DNA from: Alistipes sp. An66 | GTDB lineage: Bacteria > Bacteroidota > Bacteroidia > Bacteroidales > Rikenellaceae | DNA length: 64,000 nt | Assembly: GCF_002161445.1 (NCBI RefSeq) | Contig: NZ_NFHT01000015.1 | Coordinates: 1-64,000 of the forward strand | Direction of reading: 5' to 3' | Shown: positions 34,851 through 45,775 of the stretch, in pieces | Layout: the number at the start of each line of letters is the position of its first letter | Position numbering within the stretch: position 1 is the first letter of the stretch | Notes under the pieces: generated by a model | Databases searched by the model: none | What the model was told of the DNA's origin: nothing | Seen by the model: the letters and a program-made list of their open reading frames with translations, nothing else | Position numbers and translations under genes: made by a program

Positions 34851-36233
34851 TCAGAAGGGATTCTGGGGCGGGGCCCAGTCGTAGAACGTTCCGTAGTCGC
34901 CCCGGCGCGGAGCTCCGGGGCAGTCCGGATAGAAGTTGTCGTATTCATCGACCCGCTCTTTGAGTGCGGCAACGGCGCTCCGCACCTCCTCGGAGGCGCT
35001 GTCGTAATAGGTGGGGTTGGTGAACGTGGGGTCCTCCTTGTAGCGGTAGATTCGGCCGTCCCAGAAGTAGGCATACTCGTCGTTCATGGCATAGCGCGAC
35101 GCCTTGGGTGACGGTGCGGTCGGCCAGAGCGGGTTGAAGTGGATGAGGGCGAGTTCCTTCTCCACGGTGCCGCCCAGCAGCTCCGGGTAGAGGCTGACGC
35201 CGTCGAGCCCCTCGGGAATCCTGCCTCCGGCAGCCTCAATCATGGTGGGCATGATATCCGTAAAGTCGACGATGTGGTCAATCCTGCGCGGCTCGATGCG
35301 GTTGCCCCAGGTGATGATGTAGGGGACGTGCGTTCCCCGCCAGTTGGGCTCTCCCTTGCCGCCGCGGATGGTGCTTCCGTCCTTCTGGCGGGAGACGATG
35401 CGGGTGGAGGTTCCGTTGTCGGCTGCGAATATGAAGATGGTGTTGTCCCACACCCCCTTCTCCTTGAGGTGGCGGACCAGTTCGCCGACCTGCTTGTCCA
35501 TGTATTTGACCATGTCGCGGAAGCGGCTGGTGTCCTGCGCTGCGGTGAAGCGGCTTTCGTAGAGGATGTCCCAGTCTTCGGAGTCGGGCGTCGTCACATG
35601 GGGGGTATGTACGAGCGGCTCGGTGTAGTAGAGCAGGAACGGCTGCTTCCCGGCCACCTGGCGGTCGATGTAGTCGAAGGCATATTCCTGCATCGCATCC
35701 GGGCCGTATTGCGCATATTCGTAGTGCTTTCCGTTGTTGTCCCACATGCTGTTGGCATACCGGTCGGTCTTTTCGGGTCCGCGCGACTCGCGGTAGAGCT
35801 TCACCTGCGAGAGGAAGGTCTCGTCGAATCCCAGTTCGTGAGGCAGCCTGCGGTCGCAGCCCAACTGCCATTTGCCGACCATGGCGGTGCTGTAGCCAGC
35901 CTCCCTGATGCATTGCGCAAAGGTGGTCTCGTCGGGGTTCATGTAGCCGAACGCCACGTAGTTGCGGTCGTTGTAGAGACCGGTCATGGCCTGCACTCTC
36001 GAGGGGGAGCTGAGCGGCTGGGCGTTTCCGTTGGTGTACATCAGGCCCTCGGCTGCGAGCCTGTCGACGTTGGGGGTCTCATATTCGGCTCCGCCGTAGC
36101 ATCCGAATGCTTCGGTTCCTATGTCGTCCGCCAGGAAAAAGACGATGTTGGGCTTTTGCTCCGCGCTCTGACATCCGGCCAGTGCGGTCGAAGCAACGCC
36201 AAGGTACAGGGGTAATTTCGAGGGCTTCTTCAT
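34851..36233 (-). CDS. Ser-type sulfatase (lipoprotein)
   Basis: A 460-residue S1-type sulfatase. The start at 36233 gives a lipoprotein signal with TALAGC (Cys21); the longer frame to 36605 is Arg/Pro-rich and non-coding in character. The formylglycine signature is SSPSR at residues 75-79, so Ser75 would be converted by an anaerobic radical SAM maturase (anSME). No maturase gene of that type lies in the window. Metal ligands are visible in LADDIG (residues 35-40) and AADNGT, and the substrate-site GKWQLG and HTPH are in place. The sulfate-ester substrate is unknown. It is the first gene of the locus, 72 bases before the interrupted phosphoesterase. Confidence 0.93.
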   Translation of the reverse strand: MKKPSKLPLYLGVASTALAGCQSAEQKPNIVFFLADDIGTEAFGCYGGAEYETPNVDRLAAEGLMYTNGNAQPLSSPSRVQAMTGLYNDRNYVAFGYMNPDETTFAQCIREAGYSTAMVGKWQLGCDRRLPHELGFDETFLSQVKLYRESRGPEKTDRYANSMWDNNGKHYEYAQYGPDAMQEYAFDYIDRQVAGKQPFLLYYTEPLVHTPHVTTPDSEDWDILYESRFTAAQDTSRFRDMVKYMDKQVGELVRHLKEKGVWDNTIFIFAADNGTSTRIVSRQKDGSTIRGGKGEPNWRGTHVPYIITWGNRIEPRRIDHIVDFTDIMPTMIEAAGGRIPEGLDGVSLYPELLGGTVEKELALIHFNPLWPTAPSPKASRYAMNDEYAYFWDGRIYRYKEDPTFTNPTYYDSASEEVRSAVAALKERVDEYDNFYPDCPGAPRRGDYGTFYDWAPPQNPF

Positions 36234-37113
36234 AGTGGGAGGGTATATGGGTCGGGGTAATGTTCCGAGTCGGGTCGGTTGGGGCGTCTTGCTGTTGCGG
36301 GGCTGGGTGAACTCAGTGGGATTTCGGTTGTACCTATATATTATGGTCCTGTCGAATCTTTGAGTCTGTAAAGGCAGGTAGGGAGGAGGTTCACGGGAAG
36401 AGTTTGTCGGGGGCAGTCGCCGGGTCTGGGCGCCGTTTCGTCGCCGGAGACCGTTCTCCGGTCCGGGGCGTGTTTGCCCTTCGCGCGAGGCGGGGCGATG
36501 TGCGGGCCTGCGGCCGGTCCGGGGTGTATTGTAGCCTGGACGGTTGATGGGGTGCTTCGCACGCTCGGGGTCTCCAAATGTGCAGACTGTCGACAAACTT
36601 TTCAAAGAACCCGGGTCCGCTTTGCGGAGCCCGTTGGTGGTGATAAGACTGATTTTAGTAGACTAATGATTCATAGGCCGTGTTTTTAATATCGTTGTTG
36701 CGTTGCGTAATTATTTTTATTTTATTTCAAAACAAATGTAGGGATTATATTTTATATTTCAAAATAGATAACCATTCTTTTGTAAAGATTTCATCTCTTT
36801 GTAACGAATGCTCTTCCGAAAAGGGCTTTCAGCCGCTTTCGCGCATGGCAGAGTGGGGTCGCGTGTCCGGTTTTCGTCCGGTTTGTCGGAAAGGGTATAT
36901 CAATTCGGTCAAAAGGGGAAAGATTTGGCCGTCGCAGTCGTCGCTGCCTTGCGTCATAAAAGTTGCTGAATCTGTTATACGCGGGTCGTAACGGGGGATT
37001 GCGCGGACGTTGCGGTGTCATACGGGTTGGGCGTTTTGGGAGGGTGTTATTTCAAAACGAAACTTTCGGGTTCGCAACATGGGCTCTCTGTCGGGGCCCG
37101 ATGGCTCGCGAAG
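36234..37113. other. Long intergenic region upstream of the sulfatase
   Basis: About 880 bases without a convincing gene on either strand. 36234-36640 is GC-rich and would be the leader of the sulfatase transcript. 36655-36800 is strikingly AT-rich and carries the promoter at 36733-36763. 36800-37113 contains only short Arg/Pro-rich frames that do not look like proteins. No regulator gene (ECF sigma/anti-sigma or hybrid two-component) is present, unlike in many SusCD loci. Confidence 0.6.
36733..36763 (-). promoter_or_regulatory. Promoter reading into the sulfatase/phosphoesterase/SusCD locus
   Basis: On the minus strand TTTG (36763-36760), 19 bases, TACATTTG (36740-36733): both elements match exactly. 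The first coding start downstream on this strand is the sulfatase at 36233, so the leader would be about 495 bases. Confidence 0.7.
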
Positions 37114-37152
37114 CCGAAAGGGCCGTCCGATATCGTCGGACGGCCCTTTCGG
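37114..37152 (-). terminator. Terminator of the NSS transporter gene
   Basis: CCGAAAGGGCCGTCCGA (37114-37130) pairs perfectly with TCGGACGGCCCTTTCGG (37136-37152); the loop is five bases. The stem begins 20 bases after the stop codon. Confidence 0.85.
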
Positions 37153-37171
37153 AAGTTTTTGAGGTGCCGGC

Positions 37172-38524
37172 TCAGTAGAGCCCCAGGTTGTCGAGGAAGA
37201 CCAGCAGCAGGATGACCGGGCAGACCCACCGCAGCAGGAAGATGAGCAGCCCGTGGATGCGGCAGCGGAGCGTTCCGTGGTTGGAGAGCTGCTCCCTGAA
37301 CCGTTCGGGGTCGAGCTTCCAGCCGACGAAGATGCAGGTGAAGAGGCCGCCGAGCGGGAGCAGGATATTGGCCGTGGCGAAATCGAGGGCGTCGAAGAGC
37401 GTCAGCCCGCAGATGCGCCATCCGCCGAGCAGACCCAGCGACAGGGAGGCCAGTGTGGCCAGAGCGGCGGTCGAGAGGGTGGTGAGCCAGGCCGCCGAGC
37501 GGCGTGAAAGGTGCCACTCCTCGTGCAGGTAGGCCGTGATGACCTCGTGCAGCGAGATGGTCGAGGTGAGGGCGGCGACCACGAGCAGCAGGAAGAAGAC
37601 CGTCGACCAGACCATGCTCAGCGGCATGCCGTTGAAGATGCCCGGCAGCGTGATGAAGACCAGCGAGGGGCCCGACGAGGGGGCGATGCCGGCCGTGAAG
37701 ACCGCCGGGAAGATGACCACGCCGGCCAGTACGGCTACGAGCGTGTCGAGCAGCGTGACGTTGAGTGCCGTGTGGCGCAGGTTGGTCTCGGGTTTGAAGT
37801 AGGAAGCGTAGGTCACCATCGTGCCGATGCCGACCGAGAGCGAGAAGAAGGCCTGTCCCAGCGCGGTGAGCAGCGTCGAGGCGGTGACCTTCGAGAAGTC
37901 GGGCCGGAAGAGGAAGCGCATGCCTTCGGCGGCGCCGGGCATGAGCAGCGAGTGGATGGAGAGGGCAATGAGGATGATGAAGAGCAGCGGCATGAGCACC
38001 TTGGCCGAGCGTTCGATACCCTTCTGGACGCCGAGCGCGATGACGGCATGCGTGGCCAGGATGAAGAGCAGCGTGTAGAGCAGCGGCCGCCACGGATTGG
38101 AGATGAAGCCTTCGAACTGTGCGGCGTACTCCTCGGCCGTCGAGAGGCTGGCCAGCTCGCCCGTGAGCGAGTGGACCGTATATTCGGCCGTCCACCCCGA
38201 GACCACGAAGTAGAAACCCAGGATGAGGAAGGCGGCCAGCACGCTGTTGTAGCCGATGAAGCTCCAGCGGCGGTCGAGTGCATGGTAGGCGCCGACGGCG
38301 TTGCGGCGCGTCGTGCGGCCGACGGCGAACTCGGCCAGCATGATGGGAAGCCCCAGCAGCAGGACGCAGCCGATGTAAATCAGCAGGAAAACCCCGCCGC
38401 CGTTGTCGCCGGCGACGTAGGGGAAGCGCCAGATGTTGCCCAGCCCGACGGAGCTTCCCGCGGCGACGAGCACGGCGCTCAATTTTCCGCCCAACGTGGC
38501 GCGGTTGTGCGAGTGATGGTGCAT
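37172..38524 (-). CDS. Sodium:neurotransmitter symporter (NSS/SNF) family transporter
   Basis: A 450-residue membrane protein with about eleven hydrophobic helices. The first helix region carries the family hallmark GSSVGLGNIWRFPYVAGDNG, which forms the sodium and substrate site in LeuT-type transporters. GVQKGIERSAKVLMPLLFI, LGQAFFSLSVGIGTMVTYAS and SSGPSLVFITLP are further conserved parts. It probably imports an amino acid with sodium. The substrate cannot be told. The start at 38524 begins the His-rich MHHHSHNRATLGGKLS; the longer frame to 38632 crosses a hairpin and is rejected. Confidence 0.92.
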   Translation of the reverse strand: MHHHSHNRATLGGKLSAVLVAAGSSVGLGNIWRFPYVAGDNGGGVFLLIYIGCVLLLGLPIMLAEFAVGRTTRRNAVGAYHALDRRWSFIGYNSVLAAFLILGFYFVVSGWTAEYTVHSLTGELASLSTAEEYAAQFEGFISNPWRPLLYTLLFILATHAVIALGVQKGIERSAKVLMPLLFIILIALSIHSLLMPGAAEGMRFLFRPDFSKVTASTLLTALGQAFFSLSVGIGTMVTYASYFKPETNLRHTALNVTLLDTLVAVLAGVVIFPAVFTAGIAPSSGPSLVFITLPGIFNGMPLSMVWSTVFFLLLVVAALTSTISLHEVITAYLHEEWHLSRRSAAWLTTLSTAALATLASLSLGLLGGWRICGLTLFDALDFATANILLPLGGLFTCIFVGWKLDPERFREQLSNHGTLRCRIHGLLIFLLRWVCPVILLLVFLDNLGLY

Positions 38525-38543
38525 ATTCGGACTTTTTTGGCGA

Positions 38544-38584
38544 AACGCCGGACGGAGGGAAGCCCGTCCCCTCCGTCCGGCGTT
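38544..38584 (-). terminator. Hairpin between folB and the NSS transporter gene
   Basis: AACGCCGGACGGAG (38544-38557) pairs with CTCCGTCCGGCGTT (38571-38584), extended by GG/CC on the inside. It lies just past the folB stop and 20 bases before the transporter start, with no T-run; it may attenuate read-through from tyrS-folB. Confidence 0.55.
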
Positions 38585-38588
38585 CGGG

Positions 38589-38942
38589 TTATTTTTCCAG
38601 TACGACGCTGACCCGGTCCAGCTTGCCGCCAAGCGGAGGGGCCAGTTTCGAAACCGTGCATTTCACGTGCCGAACCTGCGGGAATTCGGTGCGGATCGTG
38701 TCGATGATGTTCATGGAGACGCGCTCGATGGTGCGCTGCGTGACGGCCATCTGCCGCCGGACGACCTCATAGACCGTGAGGTAGTTCACAGCCTTCTCGA
38801 CGCTGTCCTCGGCTGCCGCGTCTCCCAGTTCGGCCGTGATCTCCACGTCGACCGTGAAGCGGTTCCCGACCTTGCGTTCGAGTTCGTAGCAGCCGTGCAG
38901 GGCCCGGAACTCCATGCGTTGGAGAACGATGCGGTACTCCAT
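38589..38942 (-). CDS. folB: Dihydroneopterin aldolase
   Basis: A 117-residue FolB of normal length. Conserved features are RMEFRALHGCYELERKVGNRF (start of the fold, with the LHGCY substrate region), AVNYLTVYEVV and the late ERVSMNIIDTI and KLAPPLGGKLDRVSV with the KxxPP loop. It cleaves 7,8-dihydroneopterin to 6-hydroxymethyl-dihydropterin in folate synthesis. It begins one base after the tyrS stop and so is probably translated from the same message. Confidence 0.94.
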   Translation of the reverse strand: MEYRIVLQRMEFRALHGCYELERKVGNRFTVDVEITAELGDAAAEDSVEKAVNYLTVYEVVRRQMAVTQRTIERVSMNIIDTIRTEFPQVRHVKCTVSKLAPPLGGKLDRVSVVLEK

Positions 38943-38943
38943 G

Positions 38944-40248
38944 CTATTCGGCGATCACGAGGTAGTAGTTCTTCTTGCCGCGCTGCGCGAGGAGGTACTT
39001 TCCGGCGATCAGGTCGTCGGTCGTCACCGGACGCATCGGGTCGGCGATCTTCTCGCGGTTCATCGAGACGCCGCCGCCCTGAATCATCTTGCGGCATTCG
39101 CCCTTCGAGGGGAAGATTTGGGTCTTCTCGGCACAGAGGTCCACGAACGGGACACCGGCTTCGAGGTCGGTGCGGGCCACGCGGAACTGCGGCACGCCCT
39201 CGAAGACTTGCAGCAGGGTCTGTTCGTCGAGCCGGCGCAGCGCTTCGGAGGTCGAGTTGCCGAAGAGGATGTTCGACGCCTCGACGGCCTTCTCGTACTC
39301 CTCGCGCGAGTGAATCATGGTGGTCACCTCCTGTGCCAGGCGCTTCTGCAGCACGCGCAGGTGGGGCGCCGTCTCATGCTCGGCGATGAGCGCCTCGATG
39401 GTCTCGCGGTCGAGCAGCGTGAAAATCCTGATGTAGCGCTTGGCGTCCTCGTCGCTCACGTTGAGCCAGAACTGGTAGAACTTGTAGGGGGACGTGTAGC
39501 GCGGGTCGAGCCATACGTTGCCGCTCTCGGTCTTGCCGAACTTCGTGCCGTCGGCTTTGGTGATGAGCGGACAGGTGATGGCGAAAGCCTCGGCCTCGGG
39601 GCCCAGCTTGCGGCGGATGAGCTCCGTGCCGGTGGTGATGTTGCCCCACTGGTCGGCGCCGCCCAACTGGATCTTGCAGTTCATGGTCTGGTAGAGGTGC
39701 AGGAAGTCGTAGCCCTGTACGAGCTGGTAGGTGAATTCGGTGAACGACATGCCGTCGCCCTCGCCGTTGAAGCGCTTCTTGACCGAATCCTTCGCCATCA
39801 TGTAGTTGACGGTGATGCACTTGCCGATGTCGCGGATGAAGTCCAGGAACGTGAAATTCTTCATCCAGTCGTAGTTGTTGACCATGCGTGCGGCGTTCGG
39901 GGCGTCGGAATCGAAGTCGAGGAGTTTGGCCAGCTGGGCCTTGATTGCTTCCTGGTTGTGGCGGAGGGTCGCCTCGTCGAGGAGGTTGCGCTCCTGGGAT
40001 TTGCCCGAGGGGTCTCCGATCATGCCCGTGGCGCCGCCCACGAGGGCCAGCGGACGGTGGCCGCACATCTGGAAGTGTTTGAGGATCATCACGCCCACGA
40101 GGTGGCCGATATGAAGCGAGTCGGCCGTGGGGTCGATGCCCAGGTAGGCCGTCGTCATCTCCTTTTTGAGTTGTTCTTCGGCTCCGGGCATGATCGTGTG
40201 GATCATGCCGCGCCATTCGAGTTCTTCGATAAAGTTCTTCGTTGCCAT
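38944..40248 (-). CDS. tyrS: Tyrosyl-tRNA synthetase
   Basis: A 434-residue class I synthetase. The ATP-binding HIGH motif is at residues 46-49, the KMSKS equivalent is KFGKT (in [13 protein letters not shown]), and the tyrosine site includes [15 protein letters not shown] and [14 protein letters not shown] with [12 protein letters not shown]-terminal S4-like RNA-binding domain covers about 365-430 ([18 protein letters not shown]). It charges tRNA-Tyr in the cytoplasm. It lies between dnaX (76-base gap) and folB (1-base gap). Confidence 0.96.
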   Translation of the reverse strand: MATKNFIEELEWRGMIHTIMPGAEEQLKKEMTTAYLGIDPTADSLHIGHLVGVMILKHFQMCGHRPLALVGGATGMIGDPSGKSQERNLLDEATLRHNQEAIKAQLAKLLDFDSDAPNAARMVNNYDWMKNFTFLDFIRDIGKCITVNYMMAKDSVKKRFNGEGDGMSFTEFTYQLVQGYDFLHLYQTMNCKIQLGGADQWGNITTGTELIRRKLGPEAEAFAITCPLITKADGTKFGKTESGNVWLDPRYTSPYKFYQFWLNVSDEDAKRYIRIFTLLDRETIEALIAEHETAPHLRVLQKRLAQEVTTMIHSREEYEKAVEASNILFGNSTSEALRRLDEQTLLQVFEGVPQFRVARTDLEAGVPFVDLCAEKTQIFPSKGECRKMIQGGGVSMNREKIADPMRPVTTDDLIAGKYLLAQRGKKNYYLVIAE

Positions 40249-40324
40249 ATTCTTGTTGTTTTTTCTTGTCTGTTTTCCGGGTCGGAGTCCGGAGACTCCT
40301 TCCTCCTTCTCGTTATTCCGTTTC

Positions 40325-42274
40325 TTATTCCACTTCGAGGTCCAGGACCTTGCGGAATTCCGCCAGCAGCGGATTTTTGTCGGTCATGTATTTGACGCGG
40401 TCTTCGAGCTTGATCGGGCGGGCGGCCCGGATCTCCTCGTTGACGGTCACTTCCAGCTCCAGGGCTCCCGAGATGCCGGCCAGTTCGGCGATGCGTGTCA
40501 GCATGGCCGTCTTGGTGCGGAGAATCTCCTCGCGCAATTCGGCGGTCGGGACGCTCACGGCGATCGTATTGCCGCGGAAGCGCATCTGCTCGAATGCCGG
40601 GACGAATCGCGGACGCCGCTCCCGGATCAGATTCAGAATCTGCTCCCGGGCCTGTTGCAACTTGCTTTCGCAGGCCGGGTCGACCGGAATATCGGCCGGG
40701 AGTGCCGTCTCTTCCGCACCAGCCTGTTCTTCGGGTCGTTCTCCGCCCGTGGCCAGCAGTTCTGCCAGCGAAGTCCCCGAGATCAGTGGTCTGCGATGCG
40801 GGGAACCCGTCGGGCGCGGGGCTCGGGCAGGAGCCGCTTCGGCGCTCGGGTCCGTTGCGGCGGGAGTCGGGACCGGGGTTGCGGCCGGAACTGCCGGAGT
40901 TGCCGTCGGAGATGCCGGGGTCGGTTGCGGGGCGGCCGTCGGGGCTGTTCCCGGGGGTGTTTGCGGCACCTGTGTTGCCTGTGTCGCCGTTTGTCCCGTG
41001 TCTGTCGGCGCCGTCGGGGCTGCCGCCGTGACCGGGTCCGTCATCGTCGGAGCCGCCGCCGGATTCGGATTCGAAGCCGGGACTGCCGGGGTCGTCTGGG
41101 CTGCCGGGGTCGTCTGGGCCGTCGGGCGGGGCGTCAGTTCGGGAAGCGGAACCTCCCCGAAGGATGTCAGGTCGTTATTTTTTTTTTGGCCGAGCCCGGA
41201 GATCTTCATCAGGCCCAGCTCGACGAGCAGTCGTTGGTTCGACGACTGTCGTATTTTCCCGTCGAGCTCCGTCAGCAGGGCGATGGCCCCGAAGAGGAAG
41301 TCGACACCGCAGGCCTCCGCCTGCACGCGGTATCGTTCGAGCAGGGTGCCGGTCATTTCGATCAGCCGCAGCGTTTCGGGGCGCTTGGCCATGAGCAGGT
41401 CGCGCATGTGGCGGTTCAGGCCCGCCATGAAGGTCTGGCCCGAGAAACCTTTCGAGAGCACCTGGTCGAAGGTGACGAGTGCTTCGACGTAGTTTCCCGC
41501 GAGGAGCATCTCGGTGACGCCGAAGTAGGTGTCGTAATCCAGGACGTTGAGCGTCTGGGCCACGTGCCGGTAGTCGAGCGTCGTGCCGCAGAACGAGACG
41601 GCCTTGTCGAACATCGACAGGGCGTCGCGCATGCCGCCGTCGGCCTTCTGCGCGATGAGGTTCAGCGACTCCTCGTCGGCCGTGATTCCCTCCTGCGCGG
41701 CGATGTATTTGAGGTACTCGACGGAGTCCTCGACGCGGATGCGGTTGAAGTCGTAGATCTGGCAGCGCGAGAGGATCGTCGGGAGAATCTTGTGTTTCTC
41801 GGTGGTGGCGAGGATGAAGATGGCATGGGCGGGGGGCTCTTCGAGCGTCTTCAGGAAGGCGTTGAAGGCCGCGGCCGAGAGCATGTGGACCTCGTCGATG
41901 ATGAAGACCGAGTAGCGTCCCACCTGCGGGATGATGCGCACCTGGTCGATGAGCGTGCGGATATCCTCTACCGAGTTGTTCGACGCGGCGTCGAGTTCGT
42001 GGATGTTGAGCGAACGCCCCTCGTTGAACGAGCGGCACGATTCGCACTCGTTGCACGCTTCGGCGCCGTGGGGCGAGAGACAGTTGATGGCCTTGGCGAA
42101 GATCCGCGCGCAGGTGGTTTTCCCGACGCCGCGGGGCCCGCAGAAGAGATAGGCGTGAGCCAGCTGTCCGCGCTCGATGGCATTTTGGAGCGTGGAGGTG
42201 ATATGTTTCTGCCCGACGACCGAACGGAAGGTCGCGGGGCGGTATTTGCGTGCGCTGACGATGAAATCACTCAT
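40325..42274 (-). CDS. dnaX: DNA polymerase III subunit tau (and probably gamma)
   Basis: A 649-residue clamp-loader ATPase. Visible: Walker A GPRGVGKT (46-53), a four-cysteine zinc module (Cys65, 74, 77, 80), Walker B with DEVH (127-130), the sensor segment [12 protein letters not shown], and clamp-loader domain III to about residue 360. A Pro/Ala/Thr-rich linker follows (about 385-480), then a C-terminal tau-type domain. At codons 363-366 the mRNA reads CAAAAAAAAAAT (ten As, 41187-41178 on this strand). Slippage by one extra A, or a -1 ribosomal shift, gives Lys366 then an immediate TAA, which would make a short gamma form exactly where the ATPase part ends. The start lies 7 bases after a -7 box. 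Confidence 0.95.
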   Translation of the reverse strand: MSDFIVSARKYRPATFRSVVGQKHITSTLQNAIERGQLAHAYLFCGPRGVGKTTCARIFAKAINCLSPHGAEACNECESCRSFNEGRSLNIHELDAASNNSVEDIRTLIDQVRIIPQVGRYSVFIIDEVHMLSAAAFNAFLKTLEEPPAHAIFILATTEKHKILPTILSRCQIYDFNRIRVEDSVEYLKYIAAQEGITADEESLNLIAQKADGGMRDALSMFDKAVSFCGTTLDYRHVAQTLNVLDYDTYFGVTEMLLAGNYVEALVTFDQVLSKGFSGQTFMAGLNRHMRDLLMAKRPETLRLIEMTGTLLERYRVQAEACGVDFLFGAIALLTELDGKIRQSSNQRLLVELGLMKISGLGQKKNNDLTSFGEVPLPELTPRPTAQTTPAAQTTPAVPASNPNPAAAPTMTDPVTAAAPTAPTDTGQTATQATQVPQTPPGTAPTAAPQPTPASPTATPAVPAATPVPTPAATDPSAEAAPARAPRPTGSPHRRPLISGTSLAELLATGGERPEEQAGAEETALPADIPVDPACESKLQQAREQILNLIRERRPRFVPAFEQMRFRGNTIAVSVPTAELREEILRTKTAMLTRIAELAGISGALELEVTVNEEIRAARPIKLEDRVKYMTDKNPLLAEFRKVLDLEVE

Positions 42275-42281
42275 GGTGTTG

Positions 42282-42289
42282 CAAAGATA
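42282..42289 (-). promoter_or_regulatory. -7 element for dnaX
   Basis: On the minus strand TATCTTTG (exact TAnnTTTG) ends 7 bases before the dnaX ATG (42274), so the transcript would have almost no leader. No TTTG was found at -33. Confidence 0.55.
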
Positions 42290-42360
42290 GAAATATTATT
42301 CTTATTTTGGAGCCGGGGAACGAAATTCTGCGGTTTCGGGTCTTCGTCCGGGACGCTTTT

Positions 42361-42403
42361 CCGGTCGGGGGCGCGGGATTGGCGGACGGGATTCCCCGAC
42401 CGG
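42361..42403. other. 10-bp inverted repeat in the dnaX / hydroxyisourate hydrolase gap
   Basis: CCGGTCGGGG (42361-42370) and CCCCGACCGG (42394-42403) flank 23 bases of G-rich sequence, about 70 bases before the hydrolase start. Its role, if any, is unknown. Confidence 0.4.
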
Positions 42404-42475
42404 GGGCGGGACGGCGGTTGCGGCCGGAGTCGCGGACCCGGGATGCAGTCAAACCTTCAAAACATTACGGACCTT

Positions 42476-42898
42476 ATGAAAGGATGGATTCGAATGGGAG
42501 CAGTGGCGGTTGTGGCCCTGCTGTTTGCGGGACGGTCGGTGGCACAGGAACCCGTCTGTCAGTTGAGTACGCACATGTTGGACATTTCGCGGGGCACGCC
42601 GGCCGAAGGGGTGGCCGTATCGCTTTACCGGCAGGGCCCCGGGGGCGAATGGGAGCCGGTGGCCGAGCGGCGGACCGACGGCAAGGGCCGCATCGGAGAC
42701 CTGCTGCCCGTCGGGCGTCCGAACGGCAATGACGGCCTCTACCGGCTGCGTTTCGAGACCGAGCCTTACTTTGCGGCGCAGGGATTGGCGTCGATCTACC
42801 CCTTCGTGGAGGTGACTTTCCGCGTCGAGGGCGACGGACATTACCACATTCCGATCACGATGTCGGCGAACGGTTACGCGACCTATCGCGGGAACTGA
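42476..42898 (+). CDS. Exported 5-hydroxyisourate hydrolase (transthyretin-like)
   Basis: A 140-residue protein with a signal peptide (about 1-23, AVVALLFAGRSVAQ), then a complete transthyretin-related domain: CQLSTHMLDISRGTPAEGVA at the N-terminus with the catalytic histidine, RRTDGKGRIGDLLP with the catalytic arginine, and HYHIPITMSANGYATYRGN at the C-terminus, where the family normally ends YRGS. It hydrolyses 5-hydroxyisourate, the unstable product of urate oxidation, here outside the cytoplasm. No other purine-degradation gene is adjacent. It stands alone with its own terminator. Confidence 0.92.
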   Translation: MKGWIRMGAVAVVALLFAGRSVAQEPVCQLSTHMLDISRGTPAEGVAVSLYRQGPGGEWEPVAERRTDGKGRIGDLLPVGRPNGNDGLYRLRFETEPYFAAQGLASIYPFVEVTFRVEGDGHYHIPITMSANGYATYRGN

Positions 42899-42917
42899 CC
42901 GTTGCGGCATGCGTCAG

Positions 42918-42941
42918 GGGAGGCTTCGGCCTCCCTTTTTT
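42918..42941 (+). terminator. Intrinsic terminator of the hydroxyisourate hydrolase gene
   Basis: GGGAGGC, a TTCG tetraloop, GCCTCCC, then six Ts (42936-42941). Confidence 0.93.
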
Positions 42942-42973
42942 GTGTCGGAATGGCGGGTGCTGTCAGTCGGGGA

Positions 42974-43003
42974 GTGACAATTTGTGACAAAAGGTGACAC
43001 TTT
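42974..43003 (+). promoter_or_regulatory. Three phased GTGACA repeats upstream of clpB
   Basis: GTGACAATTT, GTGACAAAAG and GTGACACTTT occur back to back at 42974, 42984 and 42994, exactly 10 bases apart, which is one helical turn. They end 75 bases before the clpB ATG. A weak TTTG-N21-GCCTTTTG promoter-like pair (43001-43033) follows. No CIRCE element is present. Confidence 0.55.
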
Positions 43004-43078
43004 GGCCGATGCGACGTCCTGGCAGGCCTTTTGCGGTAGAGAGAGGCAGTATGTGAAACAAATAAAAACAACACGGAT

Positions 43079-45676
<2,598 letters not shown>

Positions 45677-45718
45677 CGCCCGGCATCCGACCGGTTTGCG
45701 GCCGGCCGTTGAATGACG

Positions 45719-45755
45719 AAGGGTTCCACCCCATGCGGGGCGGAACCCTTTTTTT
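45719..45755. terminator. Bidirectional terminator between clpB and the esterase gene
   Basis: AAGGGTTCC (45719-45727) pairs with GGAACCCTT (45742-45750), with CCC/GGG pairing inside and T's to 45755. Confidence 0.9.
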
Positions 45756-45775
45756 GTGGTCGGTGGACCGGCGGC

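Noticed and set aside
36791..37021. Small frames in the gap between the sulfatase and the NSS transporter
   Set aside because: Arg/Pro-rich translations without a start region or conservation signal that I can see.
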